This document shows positions 23,028-35,340 of a stretch of DNA of 64,000 bases, one piece after another. How positions within the stretch are numbered: position 1 is the first letter of the stretch; each line of letters starts with the position of its first letter. The translations under genes were made by a program, and so were the position numbers. This DNA is from Zygnema cylindricum (lineage: Eukaryota; Streptophyta; Zygnematophyceae; Zygnematales; Zygnemataceae), in NCBI GenBank assembly GCA_037447655.1, contig JBBHKE010002568.1, positions 466,533 to 530,532 on the forward strand, read 5' to 3'. The notes beneath the pieces were generated by a model that saw only the letters and a list, made by a program, of their open reading frames with translations, had not been told where the DNA came from and did not search any database.

Positions 23028-23386
23028 TACTCAACGCAACGGCAAAAACAGGTTGCAATACTCGATACACCTAAAAAAATAAAAAACATTGCAACCTATC
23101 ATATGACATAGAAATGTATTGTACACAAAAAATAGTGAATTGACAAACTGCACTCTACATAAAATTATAAAAAGTACTATTTTTTGGTTGCTGCTAATCG
23201 GATGTGCAACATTAGGAATGTGATATGTAAACATAGATGTCCTATGCGCATAACACGCACGGATTAAACTAACGGTAACTACTTACAGTGCGCATCAATC
23301 GATTTCGGAATTTGTAAAATTCGTACCTTATTTTTACTTTCAAATTTCAATTTTTTTTAATATTCAATACCCTAAAAAACTGAAAA

Positions 23387-23702
23387 GTTCAACGAACTAG
23401 CGGCTAGCGGCGAAGTTTACGGCGTTTCCAACGGCGGCTTCCTTTTTAAGACAGAGTGGAGGACAAATAAAACAGGCGTGCGCAAATGAAGCAAAACGGC
23501 TCAAAGAAGCCGCCGTTGGAGACGCCATAAATTCCGCCGCTCGCCGTTAGTTCGTTGCAACGAACTAGCGGCCGCTGCAACGAACTACCGGCGAGCGGCG
23601 GAATTTATGGCGTCTCTCAAAAGTTCAACAAACTAGCGCGGCGAGCGACGGAATATACGGTGTCTCCAAAGGCAGTTTCTTTCTGAAGACGGAGTGGAGG
23701 AC
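23387..23702. repeat. Foldback element cluster
   Basis: 23387-23561 is a foldback: GTTCAACGAACTAGCGGC...CCAACGGCGGCTTC at the left is repeated inverted at the right (about 60-bp arms), around a centre of about 60 bp with AGTGGAGGACAAATAAA. A second, rearranged copy follows immediately: partial arms 23561-23690, then the same centre. The junction is a 20-bp perfect palindrome at 23548-23567. The second copy's centre is split by hAT-like MITE copy B. Confidence 0.75.
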
Positions 23703-24166
23703 CATAGTTCAAAAGTAGGTGACCGTACGCCCATACAATATGCCTACTACATGCAAAACATAGAATATGGCCTTAAGACCCGTATTGTATTGGCCGCAAA
23801 ATGAAATAAAACAATAACAGGGTTGAGTTGCACATGGGTCGATAGAGAATTAAACGTCATGTCTAAATTTGAAAAAAAAAATCGGACAAAAAAGTATTTT
23901 TCTGTGAGTTTTCAGCGACTTTTTTTTAAACGTCAGATTTGGACGATCTGACGGTCGTTGATGAAAGTAACGATCTCAGAAGATCATATGAAAATCCCAA
24001 AACACAACTTACGATAGGACTATCGTCAAATTCGGGCGATCGGACGTTCGCTGATGAAAGTAGCGATGTAAGAAGATCACATGGAAAGCCCGTAACACAA
24101 CTTACGCTAAAGGCGGCCTACAAATGGCCTACCAAAAAACACCTACTTTTGAACTATGTGGAGGAC
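23695..24166. mobile_element. hAT-like MITE copy B with 8-bp target duplication
   Basis: Element 23703-24158 (456 bp). Perfect 8-bp repeats TGGAGGAC flank it at 23695-23702 and 24159-24166. The 19-bp inverted ends CATAGTTCAAAAGTAGGTG are perfect for 18-19 bases. Relative to copy A it has an internal direct duplication of about 70 bp (around 23943-24010 and 24030-24100). It is nested in the centre of the second foldback copy. Confidence 0.9.
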
Positions 24167-24281
24167 AGATATAAATACGCGCGCAAGTGAAACGTCTTTT
24201 TTTTTTAAATGTCCGTATAATTTTCCTTACAGTGTGTGACGTACGAAATTAACAAAATTTACGAAACAAGCGAATACTACG

Positions 24282-24869
24282 TACACCGTCGATTGTATTT
24301 ATTGTATAGAAACTATTAGTGTGTAGAATAATTTAGTGTCATGTACACTAATTTTGACTTAGAAAAATTTCGAAAAAAAACCTATTCACTAATTTTTCAA
24401 CGAACGCCAATATGGGTACAGTTGATTTGTCGAGAGGATTATCACAGTAATATAGGTAAAAGTACAAATTCTGACAATTCGTACATTGTCACATACTCTC
24501 ACTCTTGTTAATTCCTTACTCTAATTTCGGGTTTTTTAGGGTGTAGGCAATACGCGACAAATAACTGTACACTAAAAATGGTACAAGTACGAATTCTTTA
24601 ATTCACAGGGCAGATTTTCGTGTGATAACAGATTTTTTTTTTAGATATCCGTACTTGTATAATTAAAAAGTACATTTTTATACGAACCGACACGTTCCGT
24701 ACTCCACACTAATAAAAATATACATAAAATAAAATGGTGTACACTAATTGTTCATCTCGTAATTAGCGTACTGGAAAAATTAGCATCATCTACCCTATTT
24801 TAGGTAAAACCCTCAAAATTTATGGGCGCCGAAATAGTGTTCAACATGCTAAATAAGATCGACGGTGTA
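24282..24869. mobile_element. MITE, TA-target family, long type
   Basis: Element 24284-24867 (584 bp) between TA dinucleotides, with perfect terminal CACCGTCGAT inverted repeats that then diverge. AT-rich interior with recurrent AATTAGTGTCAT words; no coding capacity. Confidence 0.7.
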
Positions 24870-25092
24870 GTTTTCGGAAAAAAGTCCAAATCCGTACGAA
24901 TCGGAGAACTATGTATGGAAATCACGAAACATACGGAAACGGGTCGTACGATATTCATTAAAGTAACCGAAACACATGAAATCTGACATTTGCGTTGTTC
25001 AAACGTTGCCGGCTATTTGTCGTTTCCCGCTCAAAATGTGTGACAGTGAGCCTGTTTGTTGACGGCCGCAAATATCACACTCTATAGTACAG

Positions 25093-25665
25093 TACACCTT
25101 GAATCGTTATTAGACTAAAGAAATAATTAGTATCAATAATAAATTAGTGTCATTGATGCTAATTTGTGTATCAATACCATCGTCAAAAAAATGTTTAATT
25201 GTAAATTTACTATGATTTAGGTGTACACGATCCGCCGTCATGACATACACGTTAAAATAGGTAGAAGTACAAAATCTGACAATCCGTACCACGTCTCGTC
25301 CTTCCATTGTAATGAATCCACAATTCTATTTTAGGTTTGCGGATGATTAATCATTACGCCGTTCATACTTATACACTAAAATAGGTACGAGTTTATTCTA
25401 AGTGCAATTCTGTATGTAACCGACATAAGTAAGCAACAATTTCCGTACAATTTTTGGTAACGAAGTACAATGGTGTATGAACAACCACCCTGCGTACACC
25501 ACACTATTCAATAAATTTGTACAGTGACACCATATACGCTAATTCACAAGAACCGTAATTAACGTCACGGATAAATTAGAATCAGTCACTGTATTTCGGG
25601 TATCAATGTCAAAATTTTGGGGCGCCGATATAGAGTACATAAGTCTAATAACGATTCGCGGTGTA
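25093..25665. mobile_element. MITE, TA-target family, long type
   Basis: Element 25095-25663 (569 bp), TA on both sides. Ends are CACCTTGAATCGTTATTAGA and, from the right, CACCGCGAATCGTTATTAGA. Confidence 0.85.
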
Positions 25666-25668
25666 CAG

Positions 25669-26173
25669 TACACCGCGAATCGTAATTAGAGTAATGAAAA
25701 AATTAGAGTAAAAAAACTTAAAAAATAAATTTGAGTAATGAACGCTAATTTATGTGATAGGGCTTTTTCAACTATGAAGTTTACTCTAATTTATTTAAGT
25801 ACTCTAATTTGGCACGCTAATATCCTCTACCGTAAATAAGGTATTCATATAGAATTTGACAAAACGTACAGTTTATCGTCATTGTGAAGTTTGCACTACG
25901 CACTTTGTTAAAACGCAGTTACATGATAACGGCCTGTATTAAATCATTTGTTGTACTTTTTTACTTAATAAAGTACAATTTTGCACGGTCTGACACCTTC
26001 CGTACTCCAGACTATTTAAAACGAACCTATATTAGAATTAAAAACGCTAATTAAACTTTACCTTAAATAGAATAATGAAAAAAATAGAATCGTTCACTCT
26101 ATTTCATGTGATAGAGTTGAAATTTCGAGCGACCGAATTAGAGTAATATACTCTAATTACGATTCGCGGTGTA
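25669..26173. mobile_element. MITE, TA-target family, long type
   Basis: Element 25671-26171 (501 bp), TA on both sides. Ends are CACCGCGAATCGTAATTAGA at both termini (20 bp perfect). It sits only four bases from the previous element (CAG between TA sites). Confidence 0.9.
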
Positions 26174-26890
26174 CATCACACCTTTCACTCCTTTCACTCC
26201 AATTTCGCTTTACGACGCCTCGCGCCGCGCGGCGTGTCGCAAGTATAAATATGTTTAGGGTTTTTTTCTCATTCGTGTTTTTTTTATATAAAAAAAACAC
26301 AACCAACAACCCTATGACCCTAAAAATCCCCGGTACATTGTAGTGATATCGAATACCGGCCGCGCCTCCTATTTTCTTGTTTTTTATTCCGTCTATCGCA
26401 AAAGTTGTGCTGCAAATCTGAAGCCACGCCAAAATTGCGTGCACCTAGAAAATGTGAAGTCAAAGTCACTTTTGTACGATAAATCACAGACGGGTACATT
26501 TCCCGGCAATGGCAGAAAATTAGTGGTCCCACTGCCAGTTGCATTTTTCGTAACTGCTTGTGACGTCGCGTGACTTTTCGTGACATTGTAGACCTACCGC
26601 CCTCCAGCCTGTGCCGTTTCACGGTTGAAGAAGATGCGTTTTGACTTTGCGTCTATTGTCGGCTCGACATGAAATGGCATCGGAACCTTGAGACCCCTGC
26701 AGAAAAAAAACTCCGTACCGGATGGAAACGGACAAAACAAAACAAACTGTGTACTTCTCTTTGTCGTATGAGACAAAAACGGACAAAACATAGCGAATCG
26801 TGTACACTTCCACGTCGCTTGAATTCGTTTGAAGTTTTTGAACAAAACATTACACCTGCAAATACGTGTTCCTATTTGTTTATAGAAAAT
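26174..26890. other. Between transposons, no gene recognised
   Basis: Contains an A/T-rich palindrome at 26275-26302 and a TTAGGGTTT motif at 26257. The minus-strand frame at 26594-27121 is open for 175 codons but has no family signature and overlaps a repeat shared with 46900-47095, so I do not call it a gene. Confidence 0.4.
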
Positions 26891-26899
26891 CCCTAATTT

Positions 26900-27134
26900 T
26901 AAAACACATCGGCCATGTATTTTAAAGATAAGGTTGAAGATGACGTTTTTTGTCGTCGAGGTGGGTCGAAAAACACAAGATGACATTATGTAGTACATTT
27001 TAAATTCAATGATGACGCAAAATGTACTTCTCTTTTTTTCTATTTTATTGTACGGTTGAAACTTGCGCGGTACGGCTCTAAGTTTTACAGGAAAACGACA
27101 GAAAAAAACCCTTAAGCACACAGAGACGCACCCT
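26900..27134. mobile_element. Partial copy of the PIF/Harbinger-like element at 46389
   Basis: GATGACGCAAAATGTA, CGACAGAAAAAA and ACCCTTA words occur in the same order as at 46970-47095. The right terminus GACGCACCC followed by TAA mirrors the GGGTGTGTC end of the full element. The left end is not identified. Confidence 0.5.
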
Positions 27135-27724
27135 AACTCCGAAAACCTGCATGCCGAAGACGACTTCCGATGAATAACTGCAGCTGTCGTGTTTTGACAT
27201 ATGTAGCCGGACAGTTTGTCTGCTTACACTACACGCCAAAATATAATGAACCTGCCAGTGGGATATATGTTTTTTTTTCGAGGTCATGGTACGGATTTTG
27301 GGATTTAGCTGATACTTATCATAGAAGTTTCGTGCGAATGCCGATAATAAGCTTTGGTGTGAAGCTTTGATCCAATAGGTCCACCTGCGCCCATTTGCCC
27401 TAAATTTTTTTAGGTACAGAATCTTCAACTTTGCCGTATTAACCTAAAAAACATATGGTTTGTTGTGTCCCGGTGTACAGCTCATTTCCCGCAGATCCGT
27501 GGCCGTTCTTATCGCTTCACTTGTTTTTGTCTTATTTACCTTGTGGGGAAAAAATCAATCCCATAACTAGAGAGCTTACGTCAGCTAATAATCAATGTGG
27601 ATCCCATGGGGTTTTCATTGGCCGTCAATTCTATGATATTTTGTGACATTCGGTCACCGTAACGCCGTAGGTCACGCTGACACTATTGGCGGACGCGGCC
27701 ATATTCAGTTTAGCTACAGAACAG

Positions 27725-28264
27725 TACACCGCGAATCGTTATTAGTGTCAAAGCTTAAATAGTGTTGAAGAAAATTTACCGTACTTGATGCTAATTAAGA
27801 ATTCGAAATTTTTCAAAAAAAAGGTGTATTTTAATTTCGGCGTTAATGCTAATTTGGGAACAGCAAAAATGGAATATTCGCCGTACGATTATATACATTA
27901 ATATATGTATCCGTACAAAATATTAGAAATAGTACGCCGTCGCGAATTTAAAACATCCGTACATGCCATACTAATTTACGTGTCAGACTAATCCCGTTTT
28001 TTTTAGCGCACGTTCCTATGCGTCCGCGTCTGATTAATTCATTTTTTGTAAATTTTCACTTGAAAAGGTACATTTATGTATGGTCTGACATCGACCGTAC
28101 ACCACACTATTTAGATTTTATTGTACTTCGGGCTTTACGCTATTTCGTACGGTACCTTAATTAACGTCGAGGAAAAATTAAAATCATGTATCCTATTTGA
28201 AAAAAAATCAAAATTTTAAGAACCCAAATTAGAGTTATTGACACTAATAACGATTCGCGGTGTA
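27725..28264. mobile_element. MITE, TA-target family, long type
   Basis: Element 27727-28262 (536 bp), TA on both sides. Ends are CACCGCGAATCGTTATTAGT at both termini (20 bp perfect). Confidence 0.9.
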
Positions 28265-29203
28265 GTAAGCTACTTTGATAGGTTTGACATAGTACTGCAC
28301 ACATCGAATAGGGTAGGACCAATATTGCCGGTTTCTTCCGCTGAGAATTATCATTTTGCCGGGTGCACACTACAAAGGAGGGAAAAGTACACAGCTACTC
28401 TTATAAAGGGTGGTCTTCCATTAGAGGAAAAGTGGGGTTGTTTACTAGACGACGTACGTTCTCGTACAGATTATACCAATTTTTATTTTTTAGACAAAAC
28501 ATGTTTACTGGATACTTGTGATAAGTTCCTTGCTGGCACAACCTGATGGAGAAGTGAACAAAATATTTCTACCAGTAAACGTTTACTACAATTAGTGTCG
28601 AAGCTAGATGGTGAAGGGACATAAGTGGTGTAAAAAAAACTACCTTAACCGTTAATTTAGTGTTAATATCGTTGTTTTGTGTTTTTGTTTCTGAAAAGAA
28701 AAATAACATTAACATTAAACTAACACTTAACGCAAATTTGTATGTCTACTTTGTGGAGGTTAAGTTGCCCTAGCATCAATACTATTTGAAGTGCAAGTTT
28801 ACTACCTTGAGAGCATTCGCCGTGATACGTACTTGTGGGGTTTGTAAAACATACGAAACATGTAAATTAGAGTGAAATTTAACATTTTTTTTGGATTCTT
28901 TACGTTATTTTATAATTTATTTTTTGTAATGTTCTTTACGGAGCTAAATGGTATTGAATGTTTACTTGCATGCGAAACTCACCTTTGTAGAAATGAGATG
29001 TCACGTGCATTGTACGTACGGAAAGAAACTTGTCATACATAACACTTATTTTGATGACCATAATATAAAGTGGTTAACACTAAAAAAATACTTTCCACAA
29101 TATCGCTAATTATAATTTGATGTTAATAACGCTAATTATGATTTTTGCTCGAAATATGTCGAGAAAAAATTAGTGTTATCAACATTAATAACAATTAGCG
29201 ATG
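28265..29203. other. No gene recognised; possible decayed MITE
   Basis: 28588-29203 begins with a TACAATTAGTGTCG word and ends AACAATTAGCGATG before TA, which resembles degraded termini of the TA-target family. Internal AACATTAACATT-rich DNA fits that family, but the left end is not convincing. Confidence 0.35.
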
Positions 29204-29420
29204 TACACCGTGTATCACTATTAGTGTTAGTGTTTTTTTCTACACCTTTTCGGAATTTTTCATGCACACATCCAATTCTCAATCGAAGATCGCTAATCAA
29301 AAGGTGACAATCTCACCTTTCAATCTCAACCGTCCGATTAAAAATCCCACAAATGTGGACGATGAAAAAATGTGTTAGGTGGCAAAAAAATCAATAACGC
29401 TAAGGGTCGTATGTGTTGTT
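29204..29420. mobile_element. MITE, TA-target family, short type, decayed right end
   Basis: Starts TA + CACCGTGTATCACTATTAG at 29204 and contains the family interior (TGTGTTAGGTGGCAAAAAAA). The right terminus near 29418 (AACGCTAAGGGTCGTATGTG) is mutated. An unpaired terminus CCAATACACGGTGTA ends at 30387. Confidence 0.6.
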
Positions 29421-30874
29421 TAGGGTATTTTTTTGTATATTCCTCCAAAATTGAGCACGCGACGAAAAATTCTTGTACAAAAAATTGGAAAAACCACAAC
29501 GTGTTCTTGAAACTTAGAATGTAGTCTAGTTTGTCGTCTTGCTCTTTTAGACCCACAACCACGTCATTCCAGGTCATTCTCAAACTTCACCTAAAATCGG
29601 CTCGCTAGGTGATTTTATTAAAGGTATCAGTGGAGCAACGAATAAGAAAAGGTTATTGCACGTGTGACACGTTTTTGAAGTTTCTTTGCACGTGAGAGAG
29701 TACACGCTAATTCACGTGAGTACACACTAATTTTTTCCTACTTGTCACGCGCATGTACAGAATAAAATGACGAGCACGTACGGAAAAACATTTGCAAGGG
29801 TCTTAGGCCTCCACATCAATGCATGGGTCATTCACATAAGTCTTTGTCGTCGTTTATTCCCCTACCTCACATTCTGCTGCTCCTCTCTCCCTCGTTTTGG
29901 AATGAAATGCGACAATACTAGTATGAAATGAAAAAGTTTTTCTTTTTTCATAAATACCTTTGGGTGTAGTTTGATGGCAAATCAAGTGATAAAAGACAAG
30001 CTAAATTCTGAAGCCATGGCAGAAGTTCTAAAATTAGTGACGTCGACGTTTTCACAAGTGAGCAAGACGTCACAATGTCAAAAACCTTGAACCTTGGATG
30101 TCACAAAGAATTGACAAAATGCGTTTGATAGCATACATTTGTAGAGGTCTACAATTGTTGCTCTTTTTTTTGACATCTACAATTTGTCCCAAGTTTTGAA
30201 GACCTCTACAACCATCGCAAGCTTTATAGTTGCCTACAATTGTTAGTAGCAAATAATTAAGTATGAATTCGTTTTTGAACAGCGAAACACTCTAAAATGT
30301 AGTACATAGAATCGTCACTAAAAAACAAAGTAACTAGAATAAGTTGTGGTTACTTGAGAAAAGACCCTAATACCAATACACGGTGTAGCCACGAAGCTCT
30401 AACACTCACCCAAAATTTCGGATTTGTTTGGTTCCATTAAATGAGTTAACCGTTGTACGGCTTACTTGCAAAATACTCGTAGTGTCAATCTTGTCATACG
30501 GAAGAAAACCAAAATGTGTTCGAGCTCGATGAGTTGAATATTGGTCTACCTAAGAAGTTCAAACCTAAAGAAAAAATTGTAAAGCAGCAAGAAATTTGAA
30601 CAAATGTAAGTAGCAAGTTGTTGCTATTGGGTCTACAATCATTATTGGATGATTGTACCACTTGTCTAAGTGAAATCATGAGTTTCCCCTTTTTAAATAT
30701 TTAGCTTGATTGATGTCTCTTTTAAATATTATTGACAAGCTCAAATTTTTGACCGATTCGATTTAAGTTTTTACTCGTTTTAGAATTCGAGAGAATTGTT
30801 GTTTTCAAAGGCTTTAAGTTGTGTAGTTAGTGAAACCTTTTTTTTAAGAAAAATCTATTATAAAATAAAATGTG
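29421..30874. other. Intergenic, no gene recognised
   Basis: AT-rich DNA. Short open frames lack family signatures. A TA-target MITE right end lies at 30373-30387 without a clear partner; a possible 80-bp partner starts near 30304. Confidence 0.4.
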
Positions 30875-31799
30875 TGAAACTCTGTGGCCTCCATTAGTCC
30901 ACAAAGTATGCAGCGTATATAAGGCCTCTAGGATAATGCTTGCCCCTTCCTCTTTCCCACTGAATAAGTGACACCCTGGCACACAAATAATTTGACCACC
31001 CTCACGCCTGTGAAGGCCCGACTCCCCTGAGGCGAACACAAAAAGAATCAATGAATTTGCTCCCCCGAGCAATAAGTTATGGTTGTTCAAAGTCAGCCTC
31101 TTTATACAAATGCTCTCTACGAGAGAGGCGGCTAAATTTTCCTAAGTTCTAGTCTACCTACTCATAAACGCCTACTACTAAACCCTAGACCAATAGAAAT
31201 TCTGTACAGTACAAGAAGGTACAGTGGCCGATGTACTTCTTGTACGACCATTGTACGACATGGCTTTCAGGCGACGCCTGTCAACTTGGGAGCCATGGTT
31301 CCTCCTCCCGTCTTCTCCGGTATCCCATTATACGCCACCACGTGGCATCGTGTGACGCTACCTCTAAAAGCCGCCAAAATATTCATTCCGGGTTGGCGGT
31401 TGTAACGCCGACCGTCCGATCAAATATATTTACATGGATCGATTCGCGCCTATAATGTGATCGCATGCCGTCGGTTCACATGCGTCGCTACGACAGTTTT
31501 GTACCGTGAAATGAATTAGCCGCTGCTTAAATTTTTATTAATTTTTCACACCCACTATATGCAACGATTCCATAACGACTTTATGGATAGAGCGGCAAGC
31601 TTTCTTGAACTATGTAGGACCCTGGTTCAAATTCGGTCCGGTTCACCCTTTTTGTTGAGGAGACTTCTGTCCTTTGTCTAAGTCTACCAACTTTAACTGC
31701 CAAGAAAGCAGCCATGGTTTTCTTCTCTTTTAAGCTCTCTCTCTCTCTCTCTCTCTCTTTCAAGAGTCTAAAAGAGACTACGAATTATCCTTTTCAACA
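30875..31799 (-). repeat. 3' LTR of copia element 2
   Basis: On the minus strand it starts TGTTGAAAAGGATAATT (31799) and ends near GTTTCA (30875), 925 bp. It contains a CT microsatellite (31735-31760) and, in antisense, a tRNA-like module at 31573-31643. Confidence 0.8.
31573..31643 (+). other. tRNA-like module antisense in an LTR
   Basis: A-box-like ATGGATAGAGCGG (31583-31595) and a good B-box CTGGTTCAAATTC (31622-31634), spaced as in a tRNA gene. Acceptor pairing is weak. It lies about 156 bp inside the LTR start, as in the sister LTRs. Confidence 0.55.
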
Positions 31800-34700
31800 C
31801 TCCCCTTAATTCTTAGTCTGTTTTTAATTTTATCCCACAAATCTCTCTACAATAAATTAGTTTCTGAGAAGGTACTGGTTTGGTCATCATGTCTGCAATC
31901 ATTTCTTTTTTTGATCTATGGACCAATTTTATAGTTTTATTTTCATCCTTCTCCCGAACAAAGCTCAGTTTGATATCCATATGCATAGCTTTCAAGTGAT
32001 GTTTTAGATTTGCTGTAATAGAGATAGCAGCTTGATTGTCACAAAACACATTTTGAGTTCTCATCTTCATAAATCCAAGTTCCTCAAGAAGAGATTTCAC
32101 CCACATCAATTCTTTAGTGGAAGCACAAGAAGCCATGTACTCAGCCTCCATGGTGGACTGAGCTACTATTTTTTGTTGCTTGCTACTCCAACAGCATGTA
32201 CCAAATCCAATTTGCAATACATATCCAGTTGTGCATCGCCTTAAAGGCACATCTCCATAAGCGGCATCACTCCATGTAGTGATGTCAGTGTGCTCCCCTC
32301 CCAAATGCAACCATAATTCCCTTGTGCCCACCAAATATCCATCACCCTTTTAGCTGCCTCCCAGTCTCTCTTTGTGGGTTCATTTAGGCTCATACTGAGG
32401 ACTCATACAGCTGCAGCTACATCCGGCCGGGTACAGTTCATAAAATAGATTAAACTGCTACAATCTGCCGATAAGGGATGTTTTCTATAAATCTTATTTC
32501 TTCCTCATCTATCTCATCATTAATGACCAATTTTCCTCCCTCTTCACTCCTCTCAAGTAGTACATCCATTTGCTTTCTGCATCTGAATTTTTTCTAGCAT
32601 ATTTCCAATAGCTTTTTCCTGAGTGAGTCTGATTATTCTATTCCCTCTATCTCTCTCCATCTGAATTCCCAAAATATATTTTGCCTCACCGGGGTCTTTC
32701 ATGTCAAACCTACTTCTAAGATCCTGTTTCAGTTTGTTAATTTTACATAAAGACTTGCTTAAGACTAATAAATCATCCACATAAATAGCACTGAATGTTA
32801 CTCCATTCTCATCCTCAAACAAATATATGTAATGATTTGAACTAATTCTGATGTACCCCAAAATGGTCAAAAATTCGTCCAGTTTAATTTTTCATTGTCG
32901 TGGAGACTACTTAAGGCCCTAAAGTGATTTTATCAGTTTGCACACATTGCTTTCTTCCCCACTTTCCACGAATCCTTTCGGTTGTTTCATGTCAATTTCA
33001 TCTTCTAACACTCCCCGTGTAAGAAGGCGGTTTTTTATATCCATTTGGTGTATTTCCAAATCCTTTGCTGCTGCAAGAGGATTCTAACTGAGGGAGATAT
33101 GACTACTGGTGCAAAGGTTTCTTCATAGTCTATGCCTTCTTTCTCAGTGTAACCTTTATCAACCAATCTAGCCTTGTACCTCTCAATGGTATTATCAGGG
33201 TTTAACTTAAGTTTAAAAACCCACTTACATCCAATCAATTTTCGGTCTGGTGATCAATCTACCAACTCCAATGTATTGGCTTCCATAATAGAAGCCATTT
33301 CCTCATTTATGGCAGTTATCCATCGGCTACTTTCTGGAGTGTTTATGGTTGTTTATGGCCTCTAAGCATGTCTAAGGCTCATTCGGGTGAGACAACTTTG
33401 TGAGTTGATTATTTACTTGTCTTACTTGGAGTTGTTTGCTACTTTCTCTTCCCCTTTCAAAATCTGATGCCAGTATAAAAGGCATCATCGGGTTTCGTTT
33501 AGGAAGATTTTTAACTCCCCTTTCTCCCAATTTTGGTATCTCATCAAGTGCCTCATTGGTTTCCACTTCGTATTGAGGTGTCATCTCGGATGTTGTTCTT
33601 TCCTCTTTCTCCTTTGGTAAATCTGCAGATTCTTCCCTTTCTCCATCTTCCTTCTCATTATTTCCAAAGTCAAAGTCAAAAAATTGATCAGGTACAAATT
33701 TGATTTTGACTTTTTTATTATATTTGAATGGATCAATGGACTTTCCTTCATTTATCACCACTATCTGTTTGACCAAAATTATATATTTATTTTTCAGATC
33801 ATACACTCTGTATCCTTTAGTGCTCTCATCATATCCTACAAGATATCTTGGTTTTCCTCTTCCCTCTAACTTCCATTTAGTCTTATCGGAATCCAAACTA
33901 TAGACTTGACTTCCGAACACTCTCAAACTAGACAAATCTGGTTTTCTTCCTGTCCACCTCTCATAGGGAGTTTCTTCCTTATTTTTTGAAGTTAAGACTC
34001 TATTTTTGATGAAGTTAGCATAGTTCAACTCAACCCAAAACTGCAATCCTATCCTCTTATCAGTTAGCATACTTCTGGACATGTCCCCTAGAGTTCTATT
34101 TACTCTCGCTACTCCATTTTGTTCCGGATTGTAAGGAATAGTTTTTTCATGATGAATTCCTTCCCCTTTAAGAAATTCTTCAAACTCCCTCGAGGTGTAT
34201 TCTTTCCCATTATCACTTTTTCTTTCTTTTATTGAGGTCTCATGTAATTTTTCACCCCATAATTAATATTCTTTGAAGTATCCTTTGTGAGAAAATATAC
34301 CTTAGTATATCTAGACCAATCATCTGTGATGGTTATCATCCATCTTTCCCCCCATGTGAAGCATACCTAACAGGTCCCCAAACGTCAGTGTGAATTAGAT
34401 CCAATATTTTCTCTCATCTAAATGTGGATGCCTTTGGGAATGGAAGTCTATGAATCTTTTCTTGAGCACATCCACTGCAATCATCTGAAGTTTCCCCAAA
34501 TTTTATCCCATCTACTATTTTTTTTTTCTTCATTTCTTTTAGTCTATCTAGATGCACATGCCCCAGTCTTTTGTGCCATAGCATCATATCACTTTCACAT
34601 GAGTAGAGAACAATATTTTCATTACAAAGTACAACTCTAAACATTCCTTGACTTCATTTCTCAACTATGAAATAAACCTCATCATCGAAGTTAGCTGTGA

Positions 34701-35340
34701 AGATTCCTTTCTTAGTTCGTGTTTCAAACCCTTTGTCATCTAGTACAAGTGAAGAGACAAGATTTTTACTGAGTTGTGGAATGTAAAGAACATATGCGAG
34801 TGTTACAATTGAGGCCTTCCCATTAACTAAGACCTTTAAATCAACCGATCCCACAAGACGTGGTTTCTACTACCATCTCTGTACTCTATCTCAACTGTTG
34901 GAAAATTTTCAATTTAGTGTACCACCTCTTATCTTTGCACATATGCATGAAGGCCCATCCAATATTAATGACCCATCCATATTAATTTGTTAATTATATT
35001 CTCATACTCTTCAGAGAGTTTCATCATCAATGTATGTACTTTTTGTCTCTCAGACCATGAGTTACCTGCACTCTCTAGTTCTCCAAATAAAGCTCCTAAT
35101 TGCAATAATCATTCATACTCCCTCCCTTGTAAGTATAAGCTGAAATCTTATTTTCTGCCAACTGCCGCTGCTGCAATGACCCACTCTTATATTTGTTTAC
35201 TAGTGACTCCCAAATCTGTTGCTGATGACCCACTCTTATATTTGTTTACTAGTGACTCCCAAATCTGAGAAGAAGATCTGATTTTCATAAGGGGAATGGC
35301 AATGCCCTTGACTACACTTTAGAGAAGCACACCAAATTTA
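31800..35340 (-). pseudogene. Copia gag-pol remnant (element 2)
   Basis: Minus strand. Gag relic 35340-35000 (SMNDYCN, then ELESAGNSWSERQKVHTL-like UBN2 residues, with a tandem 48-bp duplication at 35178-35270). Gag-pre-integrase 34644-34414 (LWHKRLGHVHLDRLKEM, CSGCAQEK). Integrase 34330-33900 (EQNGVAR-like, RSMLTDKRIGLQFW). Reverse transcriptase 33238-32553 ([19 protein letters not shown], the EETFAPVV box, the YVDD box). RNase H 32334-31813 (STMEAEYMASC, CDNQAAI, MIADMMTKPVPS). Frameshifts and stops between blocks. The RNase H block is intact for 173 codons, so decay is moderate. Confidence 0.9.

Larger units (their letters stand above)
30875..35340 (-). mobile_element. Ty1/copia element 2, 5'-truncated
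   Basis: Read on the minus strand: gag and protease relics near 35340-34860, integrase, reverse transcriptase, RNase H, polypurine tract 31814-31800 and one LTR (31799-30875). No 5' LTR or primer-binding site is seen on the right. The LTR belongs to the same family as the composite element at 49822. This is the only copy in that family retaining the integrase C-terminus and the reverse transcriptase centre, so it is the reference for deletions in the others. Confidence 0.85.

Noticed and set aside
26594-27121. Minus-strand open frame of 175 codons
   Set aside because: No family signature, and it overlaps repeat DNA shared with 46900-47095.
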